A stretch of 64,000 bases of DNA from Loripinus fragilis (taxonomy: Eukaryota; Mollusca; Bivalvia; Lucinida; Lucinidae), in NCBI GenBank assembly GCA_964019695.1, contig OZ026530.1, positions 45,369,716-45,433,715 of the forward strand, in the 5' to 3' direction. Of this stretch, positions 1 through 10,460 are shown one piece after another. A model generated the notes under the pieces. That model saw only the letters and a program-made list of their open reading frames with translations, had not been told where the DNA came from and made no database searches. Position 1 is the stretch's first letter. The number at the start of each line of letters is the position of its first letter. The translations under genes and the position numbers were made by a program.

Positions 1-433
1 CAAAGGGGTATATTCACAGGAGAAACAACTAAGTTATTCTTTTTACAGGATATTACTTAGGGTTTTAGTTTAAAATGAGGGCTTCCTCCAAAATGAGTTT
101 TAGTCAGGCGTTGTACATTTAATTCCACACGCTTAGTAAGTTCAGTTTAAATTTAAAGTTGTTTAAAAAAGGAAATCGGGGATCACTTTAATCCTGGAAT
201 CACAATAGCTGTAACCAAATTTCTCTATGACCTGTTAGGTTCTATTTATTGTATGGCCATTAAACTACTTTTAAATCGCGTTTAAAACTTGCGTGGAACT
301 ACGCCTTGATGTTGCCATATAATTATACGCCAAACCATTACGGACGTTATTACATAGCGTTACCAAAAATTTGTAAACCACTAGTGGTATATCTAATTAA
401 ATGCATGTCGTTATATCACTCCCATGATAAATA
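1..433. other. Unannotated AT-rich DNA
   Basis: I see no coding signal, RNA gene or recognised repeat here; it is AT-rich with short homopolymer runs. Confidence 0.5.
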
Positions 434-465
434 CAAACAAACAAACAAACAAACAAACAAACAAA

Positions 466-536
<71 letters not shown>

Positions 537-545
537 GCAAACAAA
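434..545. repeat. (AAAC)n-(AAAT)n microsatellite
   Basis: About ten AAAC units grade into about seventeen AAAT units and return to AAAC. Tetranucleotide A-rich tails of this kind often descend from retroposon tails, but no retroposon body is clear on the left. Confidence 0.95.
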
Positions 546-612
546 CATGCAATATGGCTCAACCAGGGAATTCTTGGTCTCAAGTTGAACACTCTACCAC
601 TGAGTCAATGGA
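546..612 (-). mobile_element. tRNA-derived SINE head (fragment)
   Basis: Read on the minus strand, this matches the head of the SINEs at 6262 and 23408: an A-box-like CTCAGTGGTAGAGTG followed by a degenerate B box ending in TTGAGCC. Only about 65 bp remains and no tail is present. It could be a diverged tRNA pseudogene instead. Confidence 0.45.
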
Positions 613-897
613 TAAAGAAGGGATGATACACGAGTTTTTTCATATAGGCAATAAGTTAATGCTTAGACAAGCAAGCATATGTGAACGACCATATTAGATT
701 ATTCACAGCTCGCATATATATATATATATACAAAATAAGCCTCAGTAAAAATAACTCCCCACTGGCTAGCTAAAAATAGCGCAAAGGCACGCCTCATCAT
801 TCGGCGAGCGCTTTCACAGTGTCCAATGTTGCTCTTGGCTTTCATCCAAGCTAAAAATGGAGCCCTCGCACCCACGACGTCATATTTGCAAAATTAA
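613..897. other. Unannotated DNA with short (TA)n
   Basis: The only visible structure is a short TA run near 715-730. Confidence 0.4.
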
Positions 898-1095
898 TGG
901 ACGTAAGAAGCACAGAGGCTCAGTTGGTATAGTGTTAAACTAGGAATCGAATGATTGCTAATCACCAGTGTCATAGTGTTGTGCCATGGACAAGACACTT
1001 TTTCAGCTAATAATAATGTTTGAAGAAAGTAATTCCTTCAAACATGACTAAACTTGTTGATCAGGGGTTAAATGATCAACACAAACAAACAAAAC
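898..1095 (+). mobile_element. Degenerate SINE-like sequence
   Basis: It has an A-box-like GGCTCAGTTGGTATAGTG, a 'GGACAAGACAC' block shared in spirit with the other SINEs here, and an ACAAACAAACAAAACAC tail. Two perfect 8-bp-arm hairpins (GTTTGAAG/CTTCAAAC near 1018-1043 and GTTGATCA/TGATCAAC near 1056-1081) lie before the tail. The family is not identified. Confidence 0.4.
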
Positions 1096-2287
1096 ACATG
1101 GGCGTAAATCAGAGCATTCCCTGACTAGCCGTCGCCAATACTGAAAGGCATACACCAGAGACAACACACATATGCATCCACTGGCTCTCTTAAAATGGTA
1201 ACATTTGCAGCAACTTCTTATCTTGAGAAGTTGAGTCATGAAAAAACATTCTTCGAAACAACACTGTTTCCATGCATATCTTATAAGTACTGGAACCGCA
1301 TCGACGGAGACCAGGATATGTTTCAGCCCTTCTTGTTCGCTAGGGCTTACTCTGGGTATTTCGTCCTCAGATTCTGTGTCCTGTGTTTTTTTTCTCATTT
1401 TTTGTCCATCGTTAAATACTTTTTTGTACTGTCATAATGTTTTGGTAAACTAAATCCAGCGGATATTGACAGATAAAGCAAAACACCCCGTACTAGAACG
1501 ACGTATAATTTGAAAACAGATGGGAAAGTAGATGTTTTGAGCAGTCTGCACGCGTGTGCAGGAATATCAAGGTATTTACTTACCCATAGTTACATCATAC
1601 ATATAGTTTATTATTTAAACTCTCCGCGTGCATATCTTAACTAGAGACATAAGTGGCAGCTATCTAACTTCAATAAAGCGTGGATGACGCAACAGACATT
1701 GAGTACGCATGAATATTAATTTTCCGACCAGAATTGTCTGACCAGGTATAGCTCGGAACGTATTGAGGGGTGAAACTGGACCCGGCGGTCAAAACTATTT
1801 GGTCATACAGATGTGTTGAGAAACGATAAGTATTTTTGTGAACGCCAATACTTGTAAATTTTAAGACAATAAATAAAGATAACTCTTACTTTTATAAAAA
1901 CACTCGGTTATCTAGCCTACTACCTGTCTCTATAAACTAAGGTGTGTACGAGTCAGTGGCCATAACCTTTAAGGTGAACATTAGTTGGTCTTAAGGTGAT
2001 CTTAAGGCTTAAGATGTCTACGAGTAAGTGGCCCCTGTACCTTAAGGGACATGGGATTCGTTAAACTGACTTGATTGATTTTCGCACCCAAACAAAAGGT
2101 CATTGCTAGTAAGATTATCAAGATTGGCTGGTAGATATCCAGGGCTTAATAATTTCCCTATTATCAATAAGGTATCAACAAGGTAAAAAAACAGTGGAGG
2201 GCCTGATCAGATGCCACTCTCTGTTGTGTCTAATCTAGGTCTGCAATGCTTGCTTATGTCCCACAAAAAGGACGTTATTCTTATTTG
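1096..2287. other. No recognised feature
   Basis: Small open frames occur on both strands but have no recognisable domains or codon structure. Near 1930-2045 a roughly 60-bp imperfect duplication containing several CTTAAG/CCTTAAGG motifs is visible. Confidence 0.4.
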
Positions 2288-2372
2288 GGTTATATGGCTC
2301 TCGTTTGGCAGTGATGTTTAATTGTGTTTTTGTCATTTTCCCATGTGGTGTCCGGTACTTGATTGTATCGAT
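2288..2372 (+). mobile_element. Fragment of Penelope-like element 3' tail
   Basis: The words 'GGCTCTCGTTTG', 'TCCCATGTGGTGTCC' and 'TACTTGATTGTATCGAT' follow the order of the last third of the 3' tail seen at 22703-23037 and 39484-39786. It is diverged and truncated. Confidence 0.5.
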
Positions 2373-3734
2373 AATCGTCACATACCTAGAATGCAGTTGC
2401 TGATATAGTCTGTTTCATATTTAACAGAGTAGCCTTGCGCTTTTTTTGTTGCATTATCGATGATTTGTTGTTCTTGCAGAGGAGACAAGGTTTGTTTGTT
2501 AAGGTAGATATCTCTGTTATCTCCATTCATTTATCCGCTTCATTTTCCAATAATTTAATTTTATTTTCAGTCAGGAACAGAACCTTTAAACAGATTAAAA
2601 TGAGGCTAGAGTTTACAATTGGTCCGCCACATTAATCTTATTATTTAACCACCAATGATCGAAAATACACTTTAATATCAGAATTTATACAAGTCTACAA
2701 AGAAAACAAGTTGGCGCGCTTTGATATAAGCAAATGAGCAGCATGACATGGAATGACGTTGTAGACCTTGATAAGATCTATTTAAGAAATGCTTGTAAAA
2801 GCCCTGTCTGTAACACAGCTAACTTAACCCTTAGATCTTCTCATTGGGTAATACCGAAGTACCTGCCGTCCAGTCTACCTGCCATTCACTACTGTGTAGA
2901 TTTTAGTTTGATACCAGACCCATCTGATGGGCTTAGCTTTTTGGACCCCCTTGAAGAGCGATCTATATTAGGAAACATGTTGTTTCGTAGTATGTCAGTT
3001 TAAAGGGATACAGTGCGGGGTTGAGCTGGAAAACATGTAGGTATTATTCATTGAAACTAACCGGCAAGGATGATATTTTAAAATGAGGCCGGTTAAGTAC
3101 AGTTTGCATTTATAGTTTTCGAACAAGGTGTTAAAATGTTAACAGTGTCGTCTATGGAAAACCTTATAGTGGAGTGCAACCTAAAGGCAAACTTACGGTA
3201 TTTACCCTTAGCTTCGATTTCGATAATATAGATATTGGCTGGTATTTATCCCTCCTTTTCTGCTGAGTGGTGTCTATGCACCAAGTTTCTGATAATAAGA
3301 TAAATCATTGATCTTAGTGCCACCTAGTTTAAAATAGATCGAACATTCGTTTACGTCATTACTTCCATCCTTGAAGGGGTAGGGGGTTGGGGTAATATAG
3401 CAAAGGCATGGTCACTCTTAATGGTCATTCATTGCCTTAAATAAGTTCACGGGAGACAAATACACTGTCAAATGGATGTAACAAAATGCGATTTGATGAC
3501 CTAGAAACACTCCAGATATCGTACAAGGTCTGGACGTAGCATTGCCTATTTACTGACAGCAGAAAAAGGCCTTTTGTTACATGAAAGACACGATTTCAGG
3601 TAAATTTGCTATTTTTCTGACCTCTTCCCTCTGTTTTGCATTCTCGCGAGACCTGACGATACCTCATCTAGATCTCTCGCATTTCGCCCTTTGCATCATG
3701 GGTAACTAGCGATATTTGGCTAGTTACGTTCAAT
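2373..3734. other. No recognised feature
   Basis: An 89-codon open frame at 2734-3003 (+) exists, but the translation matches no family I know and has no second copy in the window, so I do not call it a gene. Confidence 0.35.
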
Positions 3735-3890
3735 TCTCGCACTCCTGTAGTGACAGAATTTATTGTTAAAAATAGCAAAAAGTTAAATTTTTGACAGTTT
3801 ACCATTTCTCTTTTAGTCAATATTTTCTGAATGTAAAGCCCTGAGTCATACAAGCAGTGATCGCAAAATATATTTTTTAATAAAAATGGC
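3735..3890 (+). repeat. Dispersed repeat, paired with 42075-42235
   Basis: The stretch beginning CTCCTGTAGTGACA and running through 'GTTTACCATTT', 'TTAGTCAA' and 'AGTGATCGCA' recurs in the same orientation at about 42075-42235 with many small differences. No ends or duplications of target sequence are visible. Confidence 0.7.
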
Positions 3891-4270
3891 CGTTCAATCC
3901 CAGTATTCACCGAGCGAAAAGCGACAGGTTAGTGTGTGCTAGCATGCTTCCTGTTTGCGACAATGTCTGTTTTGGTATGCCATATACTTGTTTTGTGCCT
4001 TTATATATAGTAAAGGGAGTAGCTGTACATTTTAAGTCACATGTATACCATGGAAAATCGATATTTTTACCATTTTCGTCAATGAATTGGGGGTATACTT
4101 GGGTTAATTAGGCAAACATTGTGCTTAACGTTTGTCTGGTTTCTTGTATTTTCTAAAGCATTGTGTTACTTTCTGAGCGACATTAGTATACATAACAGCA
4201 ATGAAGTATGAGCTAGAGTAAAAAAACTGCAAAATGCAAATGTCTGCCATGTTGGAAACACAAGTGGGTA
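3891..4270. other. No recognised feature
   Basis: Nothing interpretable was found between the dispersed repeat and the mariner. Confidence 0.4.
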
Positions 4271-4272
4271 TA

Positions 4273-5618
4273 CAAGGGATGTTCGAAAAGAATTGCTTAT
4301 TTCTATCTAGAGGCTTCAAATTTCAAGTTAGCCCAAAAGTGCTCAAAACATTCCATCAAAGAACTCCCCGTGGCTAGAAATGCAAAGCTTCAGCCGATGC
4401 AACCACTTCTTGAAGGTGTCACGGTAGTGATGGTACGCTGATTTGGGCGCAGTAAAAAGGTACTGAAGAATAGCAGATTCAAGTGCCTGTCAGGACTGGT
4501 ATTTCCGCCCAGCAAGGAATTATTCCAATTTCGGAAACATAAAGAAATCACATTGGACAAGGTCTATGGAAAACGGGAGGTGAGGCAAAACAGTTACTTT
4601 TTCTTTCTTCAAAAAAAACGCTGTAACTATTTCGGAGGCATGAGCAGAAACATTGACATGTAGAAGACGGATATGTTTAAAACCAGTGACAGGGCGTCGT
4701 TTCTGATAACATTTTTGGGCTTCTCAAGTACTATGTTTTTGTAGTACTTTCTGCTGTGTTTTTGCCTTTTTTCCACTGGCACTTTTATTGCGACTCCATT
4801 ACCAGAGAAAAAAATGCATACCAAACCTTCCTTGCACTCAAAGACCGTTTGGAAATTACTGGGCGTCTGCTATGTTTAGTGGCCCAGATTTTATGGCTAA
4901 CCTTTCTGAAGGGCTCAAAATAATGGACCCAATTTTCATCAACTCTGACGACATTGGCAAACTGCTTTTTGTTACAAGTTTGAAACATTTAAGCAGCTTT
5001 TTGGCCACTTTAACCCGTTGTCTGTTTTGCTCATCCGTCAACAGATGTGGCACCCATCTAGCAAAAATCTTTTTGACTTTCAAATGCTTCTTCAAAATAA
5101 GGGAACCGTTGATAGTGATATGCCTACTTTATGTGCCATTCACAAACTGTAAATCTGACATCTCCTTCAATGATTTCCTTTATTTTTGAAACGATTTATT
5201 TACGAGATGCAAATTTTGGCCTACCTGATTTTGGTGCATTTTTGATGGACTCTACACCAGATTCAAATTTATTTTTCCAGCTCCTAACTGTGTCAAAAGA
5301 CACACAAGAAGGTCCTTAGGCAGTAGAAAGTTCAGTCATCAGCTGCTTCAAAGAACAACCAAGTTTTGAGCGAGCTTTGATGTAAGCCTGTATTTCATCT
5401 ATCTGGTCGACGCTTCTACCAACCATTTATACTACAGCGGTCAATGACTGCGTGTATTGATATGACAAATTTTATGTTTTACATTTAGTCTGACATGTAC
5501 ATTTATACACCGTTGTGTAGACCTTGAACAAACCTAGATAGGTATATATTGGTTTTTATTGTGCCCCGCTTGGATATCGAGGTATAGGAAATAAGCAATT
5601 CATTTCGAACATCCCTCG
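4273..5618 (-). mobile_element. mariner (Tc1/mariner) element, dead copy
   Basis: The 1346-bp element is flanked by TA at 4271-4272 and 5619-5620, the mariner target duplication. Its terminal inverted repeats share AGGGATGTTCGAAA, then GAATTGCTTATTTC after one mismatch (left from 4273, right ending 5618). Length is normal for a complete mariner. The interior encodes a broken minus-strand transposase. Confidence 0.92.
4343..5426 (-). pseudogene. mariner transposase pseudogene
   Basis: The reading direction is minus, from the ATG at 5426 to the stop at 4343-4345, about 361 codons, close to the usual mariner length. Recognisable parts in order are the N-terminal helix-turn-helix region (VRSWKNKFESGVESIK, SGRP), 'ARWVPHLLT', 'WVHYFEP' with the first catalytic Asp just before it, and the C-terminal 'CDFF' carrying the third Asp. 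The second catalytic Asp, normally in HDNAPAH, is replaced (the segment reads HVNVSAH). Several in-frame stops and frameshifts are present, so no active enzyme can be made. The family normally cuts and pastes DNA at TA sites. Confidence 0.92.
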
Positions 5619-5859
5619 TACTTGTTTTAATGACCGTTAATGTATTATTTTTCAACAGATCCTTATAAAACTTTGCATATATGCTACAAATTTACTGGCC
5701 TTGCACTAAATGGACTCATTAGGACATTTTTCAATAAATGCTTGAACAAAGGTAAAGAAAATATCGTTTTTGATGCTTTTATTGGGATCATCAATGACAT
5801 CCACTGGGGAATTAATTTAGAAAAAAGAATATCTCAATCAAAAACTTAAATAAACAAGA

Positions 5860-5905
5860 GGGATGATGCTATGATGGGCCCTAAATCGCTCACCCGAGTT
5901 CTTGC
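5860..5905 (-). mobile_element. 3' end of a hairpin-ended (HINE-like) element
   Basis: Read on minus, the sequence contains GGTGAGCGATTTAGGGCCC and ends with CCTCTTGTTT. It resembles the 3' termini at 30940-30962, 56050-56075 and 58688-58722. Only the end of the element is recognisable. Confidence 0.5.
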
Positions 5906-5989
5906 CATAAGAAGAGGATGTTAACCTTTTCAAAGATCTTTGTCAATCTTGGGTATCTCTCAGACCAATATCAAATACTACAAAGTAAG

Positions 5990-6258
5990 AAAAAATGGCA
6001 AAGATCAGGAATCGATATAATAAAGCACCACACCTGACCCAGGGTACCAATTGGAAAGTGACAACTTCACAATTAGACACCACATACGACAGCCATGAGG
6101 TCAGCCCTTTCCCAGCAGGTGGTCACAAGGCATCAATAAACAGACGCGCAAGAAAGCACAGCAAAAACAAGACCAAAATAACATTAAAAATTCACAAAAG
6201 AAGCACCACCTTGGAAGGGCCAGTAAAAATATTTTACTGGCGGGCTTAAACCAGTTTC
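5990..6258 (-). mobile_element. Penelope-like element 3' tail (solo)
   Basis: This is the reverse complement of the tail at 22703-23037: the GATCAGGAATCGAT block, the GGTACCAATTGG block, the TCAGCCCTTTCCCAGCAGGT block, and finally AGTAAAAATATTTTACTGGC before TTAAACCAG. It is a 5'-truncated copy with no coding sequence. The open plus-strand frame across it is fortuitous. Confidence 0.8.
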
Positions 6259-6261
6259 TCG

Positions 6262-6400
6262 GGAGCACAGTGGCTCAGTGGTAGAGTGCTTGACTTGAGA
6301 CTGAAGGGCCGCGGGTTCGAGCCTCACCGGCGTCACTGCATTGTGGTCTTTGAGCAAGACACATTGATTAGTCGGATCTTGGTTCACATTGTTTGCTCCC
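6262..6400 (+). mobile_element. tRNA-derived SINE, 3'-truncated
   Basis: It matches the first half of the complete SINE at 23408-23617: GCTCAGTGGTAGAGTG (A box) and CGGGTTCGAGCC (B box), then CACCGGCGTCACTG and 'GCAAGACACATT'. The conserved 3' half and A-rich tail are missing. It abuts the antisense Penelope-like tail. Confidence 0.85.
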
Positions 6401-7135
6401 ATAATAATGTTAGCAAAAATGATGTAACAGACAACGTATGCAGACAGCATCTTTTAGATAATTTTTGCAGGCACTTTGTAGGATAAATCATATCAGCTGC
6501 AATTACTTCCAACTGTGAACTTACAAACATTTCTGACTCGTTGTAAATAAACTATGCATGAATTAAAGATAATTCTGAGATACAGTTATAGCCTTGGAAT
6601 TTATGACTGGTTTGTTTCAGCTGGCCAAGTATATAATAAACTAGGGTGATCAAGTTCTTAGTTTTAATTATAATATTTGTTTTCTCAACGAAGCTAATTG
6701 AAACACTCAATGCTGCCTAAGGAAACCTGTATGTATTTCATTAGCAGACTTTGTTTCTTGTTTACAAAAACATTTTACAGAATTTAAAAGGCATAGTTTT
6801 TCTAGGTTCCCATTTTGCTTTAAATGATAATGAATGATAACCATTTCACACCTATCTAACTTTCTTTTACTAGTGTGTATTGCTTTATGGCAGTTTAAAT
6901 TATTGCATGGATAAATCCACTGTAATTTTATTTGATGGAGCAGCATTTGTGAAATAAATTTGGATTTATTTAGAAAAAGAAGAATCAGAGCTTCTGAGTA
7001 CAAGGTTAGTCAAACATTTACTTATCCATTGCTAAATCACATGACTAATGTTTACACTCCTCAGTTGTCAGATTCCATTGATAAGCCCTGCCTCTCTTGT
7101 AAAACTATTTCAATTGCAAAACCACGGCTTCAGCA
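6401..7135. other. No recognised feature
   Basis: AT-rich sequence without domains, RNA genes or repeats matched elsewhere in the window. Confidence 0.4.
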
Positions 7136-7505
7136 CATAAGTAAGGGCCGGCATTTAAGAACATCTCATAGCACAGTTACGTAATTTTAGCATTTATTTT
7201 ATAAATGTCTTGAGTTTTTTGCCGTTGTATATGTTACTTAGTGTTCATATATGCTATTTCCAAGTATCACTGGTATCAGTATGGCAGTTATTGACCATAC
7301 ATGTAGTACACCCATCAGTGAATATAGCAGATCTATAATGCTGCTATTCAAATGAGTTGAAGTTCAGTATAATGGTGTCTTACACTATTTTACAGCCCAG
7401 GTTACATACCTTACTCTCTGAATACCATTAAACGTTCAAGATAAGGTCTCAAACACGACCTGCTTCTACTTATTTGCATGCTGGCACAGGTCTATGTACT
7501 TCTTT
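7136..7505 (+). repeat. Dispersed repeat, paired with 21173-21515
   Basis: About 350 bp running from 'TTTAAGAACATCT' through 'GGCAGTTATTGAC' and 'CAGCCCAGGTTACATAC' to 'TGCATGCTGGCACAGGTCTAT' recurs in the same orientation upstream of the zinc-finger cluster. The two copies differ by substitutions and short gaps. Confidence 0.85.
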
Positions 7506-7651
7506 ATACTCTTTATACATGTTTGCCCCGTGATTAGGGCGGTTACCTATCAATGATGATGCTTGTCGATAAAAATGAACTAGTCTCTTTCCAGAAAACT
7601 CCATTGAACGCTTTTTGTTAAAATACCCCTTTTTTCAAAGCCAAATTTTAA

Positions 7652-8310
7652 CACTTTTGCTGCCAAGCACCTCAAAAAACCAATACCTCAGTGTCAATCA
7701 TGTTTCAAGGACTCTTGAATATTGAGGGTATATGGGTTCAACACAGAGTATCTCCAGAGCCATTCAGCCTATCGCTGTGAAACTTTCACAGAATGTTGAT
7801 ATTATATAAAACTATCGTTTGAACGAATAAAATAGATAGTCACCTGACCTTTGGCGACCATTTTTGAAGCCATATTGAAAATATGAAAAATACCCATAAA
7901 CAATTATTTTATGCAAAAAATAGATAAACATCAATCTACATCAAGTGTCAAACATCAGGATCTATTCTGATATATTGTTTCTTCAGAAATAAATCAAAGT
8001 ATAGCAGTTGAAGGGCTTAATGCGTCCTATATGTCATCCCCACGGACATGTTTTCGATATTTTTAATTTCCGCGAAATCTAATGACATTACAAAGATGTT
8101 TGTAAAATCCATTCTTGTACAGAAAATTGTGTATACCTCCATATACGATATTATTATGTCCCCTGAACATTTTGATATACAGAACAAAGAGTTGCGTCCC
8201 TTGTAACCGTTTAAAATAGACAGCTATCAACTGTGGATTAAATTTCGACTGTAGTCGCATTTGGCAGTGAACGGTAAATTCGACTACAGTAGCGTTTGGC
8301 AGTGAAAGTG
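7652..8310. mobile_element. piggyBac-like MITE 1
   Basis: It is flanked by TTAA at 7648-7651 and 8311-8314. The termini are inverted: CACTTTTGCTGCCAA on the left and TTGGCAGTGAAAGTG on the right (12 of 15 matching). Length is 659 bp and there is no coding capacity. TTAA target duplication with CA-starting ends fits piggyBac-type mobilisation; the family assignment is inference. Confidence 0.75.
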
Positions 8311-8650
8311 TTAAGATGAATTTTTCAATCAAGCATCACAACAGCATCATTTCTGTACAGTCAACAGACCTTTAATGTTGCAGAAACCATTAGGTTACGA
8401 TATTAACAAATTCGGAAGATTCTACATAGTTCCAGAAAAAATCGTCATTTTCAGGAAAATTAAAAATTACAAAACTTGAGCCATGAACTTAAGCAGCGAT
8501 TGTTTTTGATCCCAAACTTTGACTATCTTAGAAAAAATGACAAAAGGAACTGCATGGTTTTCTGCCGTATTGTCTAGTGAAACGCATTTCTTGTCTATTG
8601 GACAGGGGTTAAGATTATCACCAATGGAAAATTATCAGGTTTTCCTTTAG

Positions 8651-9320
8651 CACTTTCGCTGCCAAGCACCTCGAAAAACCAATACCTCAGTGCCAAGCAT
8701 GTTTCAAGGACTCCTGAATACTGAAGGTATATGGGTTCAACACAGAGTATCCCCAGAACCATTCAACATATAGCTGTGAAACTTTAACAGAATGTTGCTA
8801 ATATATAAAACTTTCATTTGAAGCAATAATAATAAAATAGTCATGTGACCGTTGGCGGCCATTTTGGAAACCATATTGAAAATATGAGAATGCCTATGAA
8901 CAACTATTTTTTGCAAAAATGGATAAAACATCCATCTACACCAAGTATCAAACAAAAGGATTTATTCTGATATTATATTGTTAATGTTTCATCAGAAATA
9001 AATCAAAATATAGCAGTTGAAGGGCTTAATGCGTCCTGTATGTCATTCCGTTGGACATGTTTTCGTTGTTTTTGACGTCCGCGAAATCTAATGACATTAC
9101 AAACATTTTTGTAAAGTCATTTCTTGTACAAAAAATTGTTTAAACATCCATAAACGAAACTATTATGTCCCCTGAACATTTTGAAATAAAGAACAAATAT
9201 TTGCGTCCCTTATAACAGTTAAAAATAGAGAGCTATAAACGGTGCCTTTTAATTTCGACTGTAGTCGCGTTTGGCAGTGAACGGTAAATTCGACTACAGT
9301 CGCGTTTGGCAGTGAAAGTC
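8651..9320. mobile_element. piggyBac-like MITE 2
   Basis: It is a second, diverged copy of the 7652-8310 element in the same orientation, with CACTTTCGCTGCCAAGCACC on the left and GGCAGTGAAAGTC on the right. The flanking TTAA sites are mutated (TTAG and TTAT). Confidence 0.7.
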
Positions 9321-9388
9321 TTATATATATTGAGCAGTATATATTATGTTCCATTGAAAGTACTTAATTGGGTCACTGGATATTTCGG

Positions 9389-9994
9389 CCCATAACAATT
9401 TTGGCCCATGTCAATTTCGGCCCATAACCAAATCGGCCTATACAATTTTGGCCCACAGGTTTAATAATGTATAATTGGTATGTTTGTCTATAATTGGTAT
9501 AATTAGATCGGCTTACCTGTAATTATCCACACAAACATAATAATTAATGAGAATGGTTCATTTTAATTGATTGGGAGTTTGTATCTTAGAGTAGAGTGCA
9601 TCACACAGGCAACAAGCAGCCAAGGCTCAGATGAGCCTGTGCATTTTCGCATACTAGCCAGCGTGTTTCCTGCTCGCATCGAAAATGCAAGCGATTCTTT
9701 CTTAATCCAATTATTCAGTTTAAATCACTGAAGAAGTTGTAGATCTATTTGCTAATGAAAAATATATATGTGATTTGTGATACCAGTCTGAGCGTTTTCT
9801 AGTATTTACTAGTTTGTAAAGCCAATCTATTTTCAGTTTTTTTTTCCTCAATATAACTCTATTTATCAATTTTAAATATTTTCAATAATATACCTTTTTT
9901 TCAGAAATCCAGGTTGACAAAATTTATGGGCCGAAATTGACATGGGCCGAAATTGACATGGGCCGAAATTGACATGGGCCGATTTTGTTATGGG
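9389..9994. repeat. Foldback-type inverted arrays of a GGCCCAT unit
   Basis: The left arm (9389-9457) contains tandem 'TTTCGGCCCAT(A/G)' units about 18-20 bp long. The right arm (about 9925-9994) contains the same unit inverted ('ATGGGCCGAAATTGAC' three times) and ends TTATGGG. The arms could pair into a long hairpin. It forms the left side of the 9371-14529 insertion. Confidence 0.85.
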
Positions 9995-9998
9995 TTCG

Positions 9999-10454
9999 GT
10001 GCACAATTAATCGGTCCCATTCAACTCCATGTAAAAAGGCAGAATTTGAGCATCTGCAAATTTTTCCAGGACATTGCTTGGACTTTTTTCTGTCTGTGAG
10101 TGGCAAGATCTGTCATTCACCTATCAAAAAAGTGAAAAGACAACCTACCTTGATAATCTCGTTTTCTCAGCATTCTCCGTTCTTTGGGGAATAGTCAAAA
10201 AATCCGGGCTGAAATCCGACCCGCGTCAGACGTTACCTGGGGAGTGCGCCGGGGAGTCTGTGACAAAATAGTCCACACAAAGATGCATTTTTCTACATCA
10301 GCCTGACAAACATAGACCAATGTTGAATCACATGTACATTTAAAGTCGAATAAAGCGCCCATTTACGCCATAAAGGGCCCAGAAACGGCAAGTGCTAAAT
10401 TTCTAAAGGTACTATTTTCGTGGGCTACCAAACCGGAAGACTGTAATTGTGTAC
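9999..10454 (+). repeat. Repeat A, copy 1
   Basis: This 456-bp segment is nearly identical to 13833-14288. It starts GTGCACAATTA and ends TAATTGTGTAC, an 11-bp inverted repeat with one mismatch. An open frame of about 65 codons is shared by both copies, but its four amino-acid changes show no sign of protein-level constraint. Confidence 0.9.
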
Positions 10455-10460
10455 TAACAT

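Larger units (their letters stand above)
7520..9362 (+). repeat. Duplicated block, copy 1 (copy 2 at 59510-61320)
   Basis: The whole block, including two adjacent MITEs and the DNA between them, recurs in the same order at 59510-61320. Downstream the homology resumes at 14530 (versus 61324), because copy 1 is interrupted by the 9371-14529 unit. The shared nesting shows that the MITEs were present before duplication. Confidence 0.88.

Noticed and set aside
2734..3003. 89-codon frame as a small gene
   Set aside because: No homology, no neighbouring exon signals and ordinary composition; it is within the chance range for this length of DNA.
4788..5189. 133-codon plus-strand frame
   Set aside because: It is the antisense shadow of the mariner transposase pseudogene.
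5995..6249. 84-codon plus-strand frame
   Set aside because: It lies antisense within a non-coding Penelope-like 3' tail; other tail copies do not keep the frame.
6265..6335. Possible functional tRNA gene (also 23410-23485)
   Set aside because: A and B boxes are present, but the acceptor stem does not pair, and conserved non-tRNA sequence, an A-rich tail and target duplications follow in the complete copy; it is a SINE head.
10074..10271. 65-codon frame conserved in both A copies (10074 and 13908)
   Set aside because: The copies are recent duplicates, the few substitutions are mostly amino-acid changing, and no domain is recognisable.
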